57,440 nt of DNA from positions 1 to 57,440 of the forward strand of contig JACRLY010000049.1 in assembly GCA_016219595.1 (NCBI GenBank), in the 5' to 3' direction. A model generated the notes under the pieces. That model saw only the letters and a program-made list of their open reading frames with translations, was not told where the DNA came from and made no database searches. The first letter of the stretch is position 1. Every line of letters begins with the position of its first letter. Origin of the DNA: Ignavibacteriota bacterium. Its GTDB lineage: Bacteria; Bacteroidota; Ignavibacteria; Kapaibacteriales; UBA2268. The position numbers and the translations under genes were made by a program. Below, piece after piece: positions 40,931 through 51,155 of this stretch.

Positions 40931-43900
40931 ATGAGAAATTTTATTACTTGTATTATTGCAATTATAATACCTGCAATAATACCTTCGTATTCGCAATGGT
41001 CTGAAGTTAACAACGGATTTTACGGCGGATTGACAACCTGTTTTGTCTATAAAGACGGATTTCTTTTTGCGGGAGCAGAAGGAAGCGGAATTTACCGTTC
41101 GTCGAATAACGGAAGTACATGGACAGTACTCAGAAACGGATTACCTTTTATGGGGACACGTGCCATGATTGTAGCAGGTGCAAATATATTTGCGGGAACA
41201 AACGGCGGAGGTGTTTATATAACTACCAATAATGGTGACAACTGGAGTGCATCGAATTCAGGTTTGACAAATCAATCTGTACTTTCTTTAATTCAGAAAG
41301 GACTTTTCATATATGCCGGAACAACAAACGGTGGATTATATGTTTCAACCAATAATGGTGCAAACTGGTCTCTTGCTAATTCCGGTCTGCCAAATGCAGG
41401 TATAAATGAAATAATAAATATTGGGGACAGTTTATATGTCGCAACAAGCAGCGGTGTGTATTTATCGTCAAATAACGGGGCAAGCTGGGTTTCAAGGAGC
41501 AACGGTTTGACGAGCACTGATATAAATTCAGTAACTTATGACGGGACAATTTTATATGCGGCTTCACATACTAACGGGGTTTTCATTTCAATGAATAAAG
41601 GTGATAACTGGAGCAACTCAAGCACAGGAATTACAAATTTATCGGTGCTTAATTTAAAGAATAATGTTACAAAATGTTTTGCAGGAACAAACGGCGGGGG
41701 TGTTTTTTATACACCTGACGGTGGTGTGAACTGGTTCCCGGTGAATAACGGAATGTATAATACTTATGTATTAAAATTATTCATAAACGGTACAAACCTT
41801 TATGCAGGAACCGATGGCGGAGCATTTTATACTACCGATGAAGGAGTTATATGGAATGATATAACTAACGGACTGACTAATTCTGAAGTAATACATCTTA
41901 CGAAAGACGAAAGTAATAACATGTATACCGGCACATACGGCAGGGGTGCATTCAAATCTACCAATAACGGCACCTCATGGTTTGAAATTAATACCGGGCT
42001 TGAAGAATTATATGCTTACTCATTAATCAACCAGTTAAATATTCTATTCGCGGGATTATGGAACGGGCAGGTTTGCCGTTCCACCAATATGGGCGGTTCA
42101 TGGAGCACAATAGTCAATAAAACCGTACCAAGGTCTATGGTTTGGTCATTTGCTTTGATTGGTAGCAATTTATATCATGGGAACAGCCTTAATGGTGTGT
42201 ATAAATCAACTGATTTCGGCTTGACCTGGAATGCTGTGAACAATGGATTAACAAACACAAATGTGAGATGCTTGACTGCAAATGGGACGAACCTGTTTGC
42301 CGGTACGCAAGGAGGCGGTGTTTATTTATCAACTAACGACGGAGCGAATTGGTCGCAGGTGAATACCGGATTACCTAATCTTAATGTGAATTGCCTTACT
42401 GCAGGAGGAGCTAATGTTTATGCCGGTACGTCGAGCAATGGTATTTGCGTCAGTACAAATAACGGAACTTCTTGGTTGGTATTAAACAACGGGATGACAA
42501 GCCAGGCAAGGTCAATTGCTGTAAACGGCACAAGCCTTATTGCCGCTACACCCAACGGTATATTTTATTCGACAAACAGCGGAACAAACTGGCAGGCAGG
42601 AAACAACGGTTTGCTGAATCTGAATTGCTGGTCTTTACTTGTAAACGGGACACAGATTTTTTTGGGAACATACGGTAACGGTGTGTTCAAAGCTAATTCA
42701 TCAGATTTTTCAGGATTGGGACTCACAACAATTACTACAGGTGCAGTGGCTACACAACTTTGTGCAGGGTCGACTGTAATGGTTCCATATACTTTAACAG
42801 GAACATTTAATCCCGGGAATACATTTACTGCTCAATTATCGAATTCATCAGGTAATTTTTCTTTGCCAACACCAATCGGTTCTGTGACTTCTACATCTTC
42901 AGGTACAATAACTTGTACTATTCCGCCAAGTATCATTCCAGGTACAGGATTCAGAATTAGAGTTGTTGGTTCGAATCCATCTACAATCGGAACAGATAAC
43001 GGCTCAAATATTTCAATTAATCAGTTACCTGTCCCGGTAATTAACGGACCAAATACAGTTTGTCAAAATACATCAACGACATTTTCAACTTTGTCAAGTT
43101 CTGGACATTCATATTTGTGGGAAGTAAACGGAGGCACAATTACAGGCAGTAACAATCAATCAGTTGTTGTAATAAACTGGACAACATCAAATCCAAGCGG
43201 AACAGTAACATTGGTTGAGACTTTGGATGCTTCAGGATGCAGTGATTCTACTTCAAAATTAGTAGCGGTTAATCCTTCACCCAATCCTGTAATTACAGGA
43301 GCAGATACTTCATGCAACAGGAATACTCAAATTTATAATTGTGCATATAATTCAGGCCACTCCTATTTGTGGAGTGCAATAGGCGGTAGCGTGGTTAGCT
43401 CTGCAAATAATTCAGCCAATATAAAATGGAACACGGGAAATCTTTACGGAGTAGTAAGCGTCAGCGAAACAATCGACGCAACAGGCTGTTCATCTACATC
43501 ATCGAAGACTGTTACATTACTTCAAATGCCGGCAGCTACAGTATTAGGGACTTTCGATGTATGTAATAAAAGCTATCAGAACTACTCTACAACTTTCTCT
43601 GCAAATGATACATATTTGTGGGAAGTAACCGGTGGAACAATAATTGGTAATAATAACCAGGTAAATGCGAGTGTTTATTGGAATACATCGAAACCAAGCG
43701 GAACAGTAACATTAATTGAAACTAACTCAATTACACTGTGCAAGGACACTTCTCTTAATATTGTAAATGTTTATGCTTTACCCGCACCGGAAATTACAGG
43801 AACAAATTTATCATATACAGACAGCGTAGAGGAATATTCAACAACACCTGTTTTCGGAAACTCATTCAAGTGGTATGTGAAAGGCGGAAGTATAGTCGGT

Positions 43901-45076
43901 GAAAATAATAACATCGAGACAAAAATCCGCTGGCTGTCTCCACCTTCAGGGACAATTACATTAGTACAGACAGTTGATTCGAGCGGGTGTATAGATTCGA
44001 CAATTCAGATCGTAACTATAAAACCATTTTCACCGATGTTCACAGGTGCAACAAAGGTATGTGAAAATACAGATGTAACTTATACTGCATCGACTGTCAG
44101 CGGCTGTACTTATAATTGGATTGTTACTAACGGTGAGATTTTAGGTGAATCCAATCTTCCAACGATTCGTGTGCACTGGCTTAACCGCGGCACCGGGTTT
44201 ATATACCTGTTTATGAGGATTGAAACATCGGGTTACCAGGATTCAAGCTTAAGTAATGTTACAATTTACCCGATGCCCCCAGAACCTTCAATAACAGGAG
44301 CAAATACATCATGCTTAAATAAAATCGAAAATTATTCGACCCCTGTAGTAAGCGGATTCTCATATAAATGGGAGGCTGACGGCGGGTTCATTGTAAGCGA
44401 TGAGAATCTTCCAAATGTTCAGGTACGCTGGCTGACAGAACCATCGGGGACTATCACGGTTATTAAATCAATTGAAGGTACAGGTTGCAGTAATTCATCT
44501 TATCGAACAATAAGTGTAAATCCTAGCCCTGCACAACCTAAAATACAGGGAGCAATAGAAACTTTAAATGATGCTGACGAACATTATTCAGTTTCAAATA
44601 ATCCAGGTTCAATTTATAAATGGTATGTTACAGGAGGCACGATAACCGGACAAGATGATACATACGAAACAGATGTTCACTGGGGGGAAGGAACTTCAGG
44701 CAACCTGAAATGCATTGAATCTAACTCTTCAGGCTGCAGTGATTCGAATGAAATAACAGTAGCATTGTATATCACCTCAGTCGATGATAATTTTACTTCA
44801 TCGAATATCAGAATCAAAATAATTCCAAATCCAATCAATACTTCTGCAATAATCGAAATTACTTCGATAGAGCATTTAAATGCAGATATTCAGATTGTCA
44901 ATTCATTAGGAGAAATAGTGGAGGATTTTGGAAAACAATCGCTGAATGAAGGTGTTCAAAACATTGAGTGGAATGGAAATGACTTGAATGGTCGAGCAAT
45001 ATCGCAAGGAATTTATTTTATTAAATTGTCAGGTAAATTTGGAATATCAGCGAAAAAAATAATGGTGGTAAAATAA
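40931..45076 (+). CDS. Giant T9SS adhesin with BNR-like propeller and seven PKD-like domains
   Basis: 1381-residue exported protein. After a signal peptide (ITCIIAIIIPAIIPSYS), about residues 20-590 are BNR/Ycf48-like propeller repeats: 'LYAGT.GGGVY.STNNG.NW...N.GL.N' recurs about 12-14 times. A linker domain (about 600-700; VATQLCAGSTVMVPYTLTG) leads into seven PKD-like repeats of about 85 residues, each 'P.ITG...C......Y....GHSYLWE..GG.I.G......I.W.......GT.TL.E.....GC.DS'. The last ~90 residues are a T9SS type A sorting domain (IIPNPINTSAIIEI ... ISQGIYFIKL ... KKIMVVK). It has a very strong ribosome-binding site. A cell-surface or secreted binding protein; the ligand is not known. Confidence 0.88.
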   Translation: MRNFITCIIAIIIPAIIPSYSQWSEVNNGFYGGLTTCFVYKDGFLFAGAEGSGIYRSSNNGSTWTVLRNGLPFMGTRAMIVAGANIFAGTNGGGVYITTNNGDNWSASNSGLTNQSVLSLIQKGLFIYAGTTNGGLYVSTNNGANWSLANSGLPNAGINEIINIGDSLYVATSSGVYLSSNNGASWVSRSNGLTSTDINSVTYDGTILYAASHTNGVFISMNKGDNWSNSSTGITNLSVLNLKNNVTKCFAGTNGGGVFYTPDGGVNWFPVNNGMYNTYVLKLFINGTNLYAGTDGGAFYTTDEGVIWNDITNGLTNSEVIHLTKDESNNMYTGTYGRGAFKSTNNGTSWFEINTGLEELYAYSLINQLNILFAGLWNGQVCRSTNMGGSWSTIVNKTVPRSMVWSFALIGSNLYHGNSLNGVYKSTDFGLTWNAVNNGLTNTNVRCLTANGTNLFAGTQGGGVYLSTNDGANWSQVNTGLPNLNVNCLTAGGANVYAGTSSNGICVSTNNGTSWLVLNNGMTSQARSIAVNGTSLIAATPNGIFYSTNSGTNWQAGNNGLLNLNCWSLLVNGTQIFLGTYGNGVFKANSSDFSGLGLTTITTGAVATQLCAGSTVMVPYTLTGTFNPGNTFTAQLSNSSGNFSLPTPIGSVTSTSSGTITCTIPPSIIPGTGFRIRVVGSNPSTIGTDNGSNISINQLPVPVINGPNTVCQNTSTTFSTLSSSGHSYLWEVNGGTITGSNNQSVVVINWTTSNPSGTVTLVETLDASGCSDSTSKLVAVNPSPNPVITGADTSCNRNTQIYNCAYNSGHSYLWSAIGGSVVSSANNSANIKWNTGNLYGVVSVSETIDATGCSSTSSKTVTLLQMPAATVLGTFDVCNKSYQNYSTTFSANDTYLWEVTGGTIIGNNNQVNASVYWNTSKPSGTVTLIETNSITLCKDTSLNIVNVYALPAPEITGTNLSYTDSVEEYSTTPVFGNSFKWYVKGGSIVGENNNIETKIRWLSPPSGTITLVQTVDSSGCIDSTIQIVTIKPFSPMFTGATKVCENTDVTYTASTVSGCTYNWIVTNGEILGESNLPTIRVHWLNRGTGFIYLFMRIETSGYQDSSLSNVTIYPMPPEPSITGANTSCLNKIENYSTPVVSGFSYKWEADGGFIVSDENLPNVQVRWLTEPSGTITVIKSIEGTGCSNSSYRTISVNPSPAQPKIQGAIETLNDADEHYSVSNNPGSIYKWYVTGGTITGQDDTYETDVHWGEGTSGNLKCIESNSSGCSDSNEITVALYITSVDDNFTSSNIRIKIIPNPINTSAIIEITSIEHLNADIQIVNSLGEIVEDFGKQSLNEGVQNIEWNGNDLNGRAISQGIYFIKLSGKFGISAKKIMVVK

Positions 45077-45257
45077 ATACGGTATTATTGTATAAATAAA
45101 ATAATCTATAAAGATATTGCCTTAGGCTTACTGATTCACTGATATAATTAGTAATCTCAGTAATTTTTTTTAGTGAATATCCATTCTCTATGTATAAATA
45201 TAATTATTGAGTGTTAAATTTTAAAAAGGTAATAGTATTTATTAAGATAATGAATAT

Positions 45258-45265
45258 TAAATTTG
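45258..45265 (+). promoter_or_regulatory. Candidate -7 element before the 45299 gene
   Basis: TAAATTTG fits TAnnTTTG and would start transcription about 27 bases before the ATG at 45299. No good -33 box is present. The Shine-Dalgarno GGGGGGA follows at 45290-45296. Confidence 0.35.
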
Positions 45266-45298
45266 TAAAAATAAATTCAGATAAATTGGGGGGGATTA

Positions 45299-48200
45299 AT
45301 GATTAAGTTTAAAATAATTTTTTTATTTATTTTTATAAGTACAAGTCTATTTGCTCAATGGGAGGCGGACCGCAAGCTATCAACGGCAACGGTTGACGCA
45401 TCTTTAAATGAGAATATGGGTAAATGTATTGCTGCCAACGGGAATGTAATACATGTTGTATGGGTTCAGTCTACAAGCGGCACAGGTATTTATTATAAAC
45501 GTTCATCCGATGCCGGATTAACCTGGGGTTCTGATATTAGATTAACCGGAGTTCCAAGTGTATCGGATTACCCATCAATAGCGGTAACAGGAAATTATGT
45601 GCATGTCGCATACCGTGATAGTTCCGGTGCTTTGAGAACATCGAACTATATCCGTTCGACGGATGGAGGAGTTACATGGGAAGCACCTGTATCGTTGGGC
45701 ACATATTTCCTATGGCCCTCAATAGCTGTTGCCGGCAGTAACGTATATATTGCTCTTAACAGTCAATCAGGTGGAAACACGGAGATATGGTGCCGGCGTT
45801 CGACTAACAACGGAGCAAATTGGGATTCACCTGTACAAATTTCAAATGCAGCTGGACGTTCGGAAGACCCTTCAATAGCAGCAGGAGGGAATTGCGTCCA
45901 CATTGCATGGAATGACAACCGTACAGGAATTATGAATACTTTTTACCGCCGTTCGACAAACGGGGGAAATACCTGGGAAGCAGAAGTTCAGAGAACAAAT
46001 TCCCCGGTTTTTGCTTATACCCCTTCGCTTTCGGTTTACGCAGGAGATGTTGACCTTGTCTGGGGTGACCAAAGAAACGGAAATTATGATATTTACAATT
46101 TACATTCTGCGGATTTCGGTGCTACATGGGGTGCAGAAGAAAGACTCTCTTTCGATCCTGCGACTTCTATTAATCCGACTCTTGAAAGGAGTGCATCCAA
46201 TGTTCATGCTATTTGGACCGGTAATGGATTAACTTATCTACATTCAAGCGACGGCGGAACAACATGGGTAAGCCCAATCACACTTATCAGCGCATCGTCT
46301 TCACCGGCATTATCATTTGTAACGGTTACCGGTGATGTGGTTCATGTAATCTGGACAGACCAGAGGGACGGATATAAGGCAGTATATTACAAGAGAAATC
46401 CAACCGGTAATGCTGGTCCACCAAGTAATGTTATAAATGTAACATCTGTGCCTTTACAAATGTGTTCAGGCAGTAGTTTCCCGATTCAATACCAGGCAAT
46501 TGGACAGTTTTTCGATGATAATGTGTTTACTGCACAACTGAGTGACGGAAACGGGAATTTTAATAACCCGGTTGATATCGGAATGATAAATTCATCAGGT
46601 TCCGGTACAATCACTGCAACTTTACCGCCGGGTACAATACCTTCATCCGGATACAGGGTGCGTGTAAACAGTAATTCTCCGCCGGCAACCGGCACAAAGA
46701 ATTTGAATGATATGAGCGTTAATGTATTACCTTCGCCGGATATACTTGGATTATCTGCTGTATGCCAGAACTCGTCACATACTTTCACAACAAAATATTT
46801 TGCGGGACATTCCTACGAATGGACAGTTACTGGTGGAACAATCATAGGTCCCGATAACTTATCTTTTATAAATGTAGACTGGACAACATCGAGTACAATA
46901 GGCACTGTGAATGTAACGGAGACAATTCTAACTACCGGATGCATTAACAGCGATTCGAAGTCAGTTGATATAAATCGTCTGCCGCTTGCAATTATCCAGG
47001 GCGGAACTGTTTCATGCAGAGATAATTTCCAGTCTTTTGAAACTAATACAACTGCGGGTCATTCATTCAAATGGAAAGTTGACGGTGGATTAATAGTCGG
47101 GTCAGATGTTGACAGTATGATTGTAGTCTATTGGACAACAACGGAACCAAGCGGTACAATTACTCTAACCGAGACAAATTATATAACGGGATGCATTAAA
47201 GAAAATACACATGTTGTGAATGTCATTCCTTTACCTGTCCCATTGATTGACGGTTTGACGAGCGTTTGCGGGAACAGCACAAAGGTGTATTCTACATTCC
47301 AAAAACCGGGACATTCATATTTATGGAGAGCTGAAAACGGAGTAATTTTAGGAAGTAACGATTCAAGTGCTATAAACATTACATGGACATCGAATCCGAG
47401 CGGAACTGTTACTCTTATTGAAACAGTAGACTCAACAGGATGTAAAGATTCAATCTCGGTTAAAATCGAAATTAATCCTTTACCGGATGTTACTATCACA
47501 GGTCCTGATTTGGTTCAGAAAGGAAGTCAGCAGAATTATTCATGCCCTGCTTCCGATATTGTAACTTACAAATGGTATGCATCCGGCGGTGTGATTTTCG
47601 GACAAAACAATTTGAGCACTGTCAAAGTAAACTGGGGAAGCACAGGTATCGGATTTGTTAAGCTTGTGTGTACGAACTCAAGTGGTTGTACCGATTCAAT
47701 ACAAAAAGATGTTTCAATATCGAATTTGAGTTTAATAATATCAGGCAATGATGTAGCATGTGAAAGGAATTTTGAATTTTACTCAACACCGTTTGTCTCA
47801 GGAAAAGCAAACAGCTGGTTTGCTAATAACGGAACAGTTACAGGAAGCTCGACTGACACTATTGTTAAAATCAGATGGAACTCGGGTTCAAGCGGTTATG
47901 TACGTCTGATTCAGACAGTACTGGCTACACAATTCAGGGACACAGCAATCATGAATGTAACATTAAAGCCGTTGCCATTGCCGGTAATCACCGGAAGCGA
48001 TTCTGCCAAGAGGAGAGAAAATTATACATACACAGCCAATGAAATTGACGGAACTTATCTTTGGAAAATTACAAATGGTGTCATTAACGGACCTGCAAAT
48101 GAAAGTACAGTCAATGTGAAATGGGAGACTGGCAATATGGGTTACCTGAGAGTGCTGGAAACATCGAATGAAGGTTGCACTGATTCTGCACTGATAAATG

Positions 48201-48514
48201 TAATTTTGTATGTAAATGCTGTCAATGATAATTTACTTTCAGACAATAATTTTGAAATTTATCCCAATCCATCATCAGGAATAGTCAATTTGGAATTAAA
48301 TAATAATACACCTGATTATTATGAAATAGAAATAACGAATTTATATGGACAAATTGTAAAGAAATTATATTCGGGAAGAATTGAAGAAGGGAAATTCAAA
48401 TTGAATTGGGACGGTTCGGATTCGGCTTCCAATCAGGTTTATTCAGGAATATATTTTATTTCTATAAAAAACAGAGAATATAATCTGACAAAAAAAGTTG
48501 TGTTAATAAAGTAG
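45299..48514 (+). CDS. T9SS adhesin with BNR sialidase-like repeats and six PKD-like domains
   Basis: 1071-residue exported protein with the same plan as the preceding one. A signal peptide (KIIFLFIFISTSLFA) is followed by six to seven BNR-type blades with Asp-box-like turns (SSDAGLTWGS, STDGGVTWEA, STNNGANWDS, STNGGNTWEA, SSDGGTTWVS; about residues 20-360). A linker domain homologous to that of the 40931 gene follows (LQMCSGSSFPIQYQA ... RVRVNS; about 375-480), then six PKD-like repeats (about 480-980). A T9SS domain ends it (EIYPNPSSGIVNLEL ... YSGIYFISIKNREYN). BNR folds occur in sialidases but no catalytic residues can be assigned here. The DNA for the T9SS tail is nearly the same as in the next gene. 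Confidence 0.88.
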   Translation: MIKFKIIFLFIFISTSLFAQWEADRKLSTATVDASLNENMGKCIAANGNVIHVVWVQSTSGTGIYYKRSSDAGLTWGSDIRLTGVPSVSDYPSIAVTGNYVHVAYRDSSGALRTSNYIRSTDGGVTWEAPVSLGTYFLWPSIAVAGSNVYIALNSQSGGNTEIWCRRSTNNGANWDSPVQISNAAGRSEDPSIAAGGNCVHIAWNDNRTGIMNTFYRRSTNGGNTWEAEVQRTNSPVFAYTPSLSVYAGDVDLVWGDQRNGNYDIYNLHSADFGATWGAEERLSFDPATSINPTLERSASNVHAIWTGNGLTYLHSSDGGTTWVSPITLISASSSPALSFVTVTGDVVHVIWTDQRDGYKAVYYKRNPTGNAGPPSNVINVTSVPLQMCSGSSFPIQYQAIGQFFDDNVFTAQLSDGNGNFNNPVDIGMINSSGSGTITATLPPGTIPSSGYRVRVNSNSPPATGTKNLNDMSVNVLPSPDILGLSAVCQNSSHTFTTKYFAGHSYEWTVTGGTIIGPDNLSFINVDWTTSSTIGTVNVTETILTTGCINSDSKSVDINRLPLAIIQGGTVSCRDNFQSFETNTTAGHSFKWKVDGGLIVGSDVDSMIVVYWTTTEPSGTITLTETNYITGCIKENTHVVNVIPLPVPLIDGLTSVCGNSTKVYSTFQKPGHSYLWRAENGVILGSNDSSAINITWTSNPSGTVTLIETVDSTGCKDSISVKIEINPLPDVTITGPDLVQKGSQQNYSCPASDIVTYKWYASGGVIFGQNNLSTVKVNWGSTGIGFVKLVCTNSSGCTDSIQKDVSISNLSLIISGNDVACERNFEFYSTPFVSGKANSWFANNGTVTGSSTDTIVKIRWNSGSSGYVRLIQTVLATQFRDTAIMNVTLKPLPLPVITGSDSAKRRENYTYTANEIDGTYLWKITNGVINGPANESTVNVKWETGNMGYLRVLETSNEGCTDSALINVILYVNAVNDNLLSDNNFEIYPNPSSGIVNLELNNNTPDYYEIEITNLYGQIVKKLYSGRIEEGKFKLNWDGSDSASNQVYSGIYFISIKNREYNLTKKVVLIK

Positions 48515-48538
48515 ATAAAATATAAATTAATAGAATGT

Positions 48539-48569
48539 AGGGGTACAAAATTTTGTACCCCTTTTTTTT
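48539..48569 (+). terminator. Strong terminator (perfect palindrome with T-run)
   Basis: A perfect 24-base palindrome with AGGGGTACAAAA / TTTTGTACCCCT arms (48539-48562) followed by eight T's. It ends the 45299 gene and has the same GTAGGGG shoulder as hairpins at 16804 and 18590. Confidence 0.88.
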
Positions 48570-48581
48570 GAAAAATATTTA

Positions 48582-48609
48582 TTTGCAATTCATATTTTTA
48601 TTAAATTTG
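48582..48609 (+). promoter_or_regulatory. Candidate promoter of the 48635 gene
   Basis: TTTG at 48582-48585 and TAAATTTG at 48602-48609 have a 16-base spacer, shorter than the usual 19-21. The -7 element is good; the -33 element is uncertain. Confidence 0.35.
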
Positions 48610-48634
48610 AAGATACAACAATACTGAGGTAACT

Positions 48635-50881
48635 ATGAAAAAGTATGTTATTCTGTTTATCTTCAATTTAATAATGTGCAGTTGTCTGAATGCACAAACG
48701 CAATTCCATATTCAACCGACAAATGGTCCTTATGGTGGATATATTAGAAGTTTTTGCTCCGACACTAACACTAAAGATTTATTTATCAATGCTGATCATA
48801 TTTACAAGCTAAATAATACTACAAATGAGTGGGAGAAGCAATTTACAGAGCTTGATACTCTAGAATATTACAATTTTGATATAATATACTCTGATAGAAT
48901 ATATTTTCTTAAATACGTACTTGGACATGATGATCAAGTCTGGGGAGGTGGTTTATTCAGAAGTACTGATAAAGGTAAAAGTTGGAAGGAAGTTGATGAT
49001 AGATATTTAGATTTTCAGGATATAATATCAACAAAAAGTAAATATATCTTTGGCACAGGTGGGTTATGGGAAACCATTCACAGAAGTTCCGATTATGGCG
49101 AAACCTGGGAAGAATGTATAAATGGAATTGATTCAGCGGCTTTAGCAGATGGATTCAGCCAAGTAGAAAAAATTACGGTTGGAGATACAGATTATATTTT
49201 TCTGAGAGGATGGGAAAACGGTATATATCGTTCAACAAATTATGGTGATTCATGGGAAAAAATTTCAGACAGTCTTCCTAAATCACAATATTCAACTTTG
49301 ACAAATTATACTGCTATGACAACAACAACTGATAATAAATTATTTGTAGCGTCAGATGCTGGTATATTCAGAAGCACGGACTTTGGAGAATCATGGTTTA
49401 AATTGACTGATGGTATTCAATCATTATCCTCATACGGCATGTATTTTATGAATAGTGACAGTTATGGAAATGTTTTTACAGGAGGTTATAGCAGAGGTTT
49501 ATATTTACTAAAACAGAATGATACAACATGGAAATCTATCAATATTGGATTAGTTCCAATCTCTACTAATGATTTTTTTATTGATGAAACTCAAAATGGA
49601 TTTTATGCTGCTACAAATTGCGGTGTATATAAGACAACAAATAATGGAGATAATTGGTTTTTCTATAACGAAGGAATTAAAATTCCAATCGAAGTGAAAT
49701 GCCTCGCAACAATAAAAGATGGTGGTGTATTTGCAGGTACTGAGAGAAACGGAATTTATTATTCATCAGATAAAGGAAATAAATGGGTAACTGCTAATAA
49801 TGGAATTTCTGATAGTGAAATTTTTTATATAAATGTTGATTCAAAAGGAAACGTTTATGCTGGAACATATAACAGTCATCTATACAAATCATCAAATAAC
49901 GGTTCTAGCTGGGATACCCTTAATATAGGGGAATTAAAAAAATATACTGAAATCGAAGACATAGCAATTAACTCAAAGGATTATTTAATTGTTCCTGTTT
50001 CTTACTCTCATGTCAATTCACCTATGTATAATAAATTAATTATCAGCAAGGATGGTGGATTAACATGGGACAGCATAGGGTTTAATAATAAATATATTTA
50101 TAGAGTCACAGTTGATAAAAATGATAATATATTTATTCCTGTTGATTCTTCAATCTATAAAAGTACAGACGATGGCAACTCATGGTATGAGGTGTTCAAA
50201 TATGAAAAATCATTAAATGCTTCCTGTTTTTTAGTAACAAATGATAATTCAATTTTTCTTGGAACAAGATATAACAGGATTTTTCGAAGCACTGATGGCG
50301 GTGAATCCTGGGTGCATTTGACAAAGGATTTGGACAGCAATATCAGAGTCAGTACTTTAGAATCACCTGATATAGAAAATAGAATTATATGTGGTACTTT
50401 ATATGATGGATATTATATCAGTTTCGATAATGGAGACAACTGGACTAATTATAAATTTCGGGGAATAACAGGAGATGTTCCGTTACAGATTGCACCTCAG
50501 GAATTCAACTATTTTGCTTATGACGGCAATGGAACAATGTATGCCGCTACTTACAACGGAGTGTATAAGTGGGAAGATATTACTTCAATTCAGGATTTAA
50601 ATGATAAGACAAATAATTTTGAAATTTATCCCAATCCTTCATCAGGAATAATCAATCTTGATTTTAATAATAATTCTCCTGACATTTATGATATCGAAAT
50701 CACGAACTTATATGGGCAAACTGTAAAGAAATTATATTCAGGAAGAATTGAAGAAGGAAAATTCAAATTGAATTGGGACGGTTCGGATTCTGCTTCCAAT
50801 CAGGTTTATTCAGGAATATATTTTATTTCTATAAAAAACAGAGAATATAATCAGACGGAAAAATTCTTGATTATAAAATAA
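48635..50881 (+). CDS. T9SS-secreted BNR/Ycf48-like propeller protein
   Basis: 748-residue exported protein. The signal peptide YVILFIFNLIMCSCLNA is followed by many propeller repeats with Asp-box-like turns: STDKGKSWKE, SSDYGETWEE, STNYGDSWEK, STDFGESWFK, TTNNGDNWFF, SSNNGSSWDT, STDGGESWVH (spread over residues about 90-650). It has no PKD-like domains. The T9SS domain is at about 665-748 (EIYPNPSSGIINLDF ... YSGIYFISIKNREYNQTEKFLIIK). Codon use is visibly more AT-rich than in the two preceding adhesin genes, yet its 3' end is almost identical to that of the 45299 gene. Confidence 0.87.
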   Translation: MKKYVILFIFNLIMCSCLNAQTQFHIQPTNGPYGGYIRSFCSDTNTKDLFINADHIYKLNNTTNEWEKQFTELDTLEYYNFDIIYSDRIYFLKYVLGHDDQVWGGGLFRSTDKGKSWKEVDDRYLDFQDIISTKSKYIFGTGGLWETIHRSSDYGETWEECINGIDSAALADGFSQVEKITVGDTDYIFLRGWENGIYRSTNYGDSWEKISDSLPKSQYSTLTNYTAMTTTTDNKLFVASDAGIFRSTDFGESWFKLTDGIQSLSSYGMYFMNSDSYGNVFTGGYSRGLYLLKQNDTTWKSINIGLVPISTNDFFIDETQNGFYAATNCGVYKTTNNGDNWFFYNEGIKIPIEVKCLATIKDGGVFAGTERNGIYYSSDKGNKWVTANNGISDSEIFYINVDSKGNVYAGTYNSHLYKSSNNGSSWDTLNIGELKKYTEIEDIAINSKDYLIVPVSYSHVNSPMYNKLIISKDGGLTWDSIGFNNKYIYRVTVDKNDNIFIPVDSSIYKSTDDGNSWYEVFKYEKSLNASCFLVTNDNSIFLGTRYNRIFRSTDGGESWVHLTKDLDSNIRVSTLESPDIENRIICGTLYDGYYISFDNGDNWTNYKFRGITGDVPLQIAPQEFNYFAYDGNGTMYAATYNGVYKWEDITSIQDLNDKTNNFEIYPNPSSGIINLDFNNNSPDIYDIEITNLYGQTVKKLYSGRIEEGKFKLNWDGSDSASNQVYSGIYFISIKNREYNQTEKFLIIK

Positions 50882-51155
50882 GTAAAAAAATAAATTAACC
50901 AAAAAAAGTAAATATATTTTTTATACAGGAGGATTTGGGGGCACCACAAATGTGGGTCAAATAACTTTCCATTAAACCTAATAAAAGATAATAAAGTCTT
51001 ATTAAAATAGAGAAGCATTCCAATGCGTCACCATATTATCTTTGGATTTAAATTATGAATATCAATATCAAAAATATGATATTTAAAAAATCCCGTTTTA
51101 ACAAATGGTTCACAATCCTAGTATTTATTTTGCATTAATCCTGTGAGGTGAACTT

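Noticed and set aside
45299-46400. Active sialidase in the BNR-containing adhesin
   Set aside because: Asp-box-like turns are present, but the Arg triad and FRIP-type motif of true sialidases are not visible.
50950-50964. Four-codon leader peptide after the SD-like GGAGGATTTGGGGG at 50929
   Set aside because: Too short, with no attenuator hairpin behind it; the real gene starts 200 bases later with its own signal.
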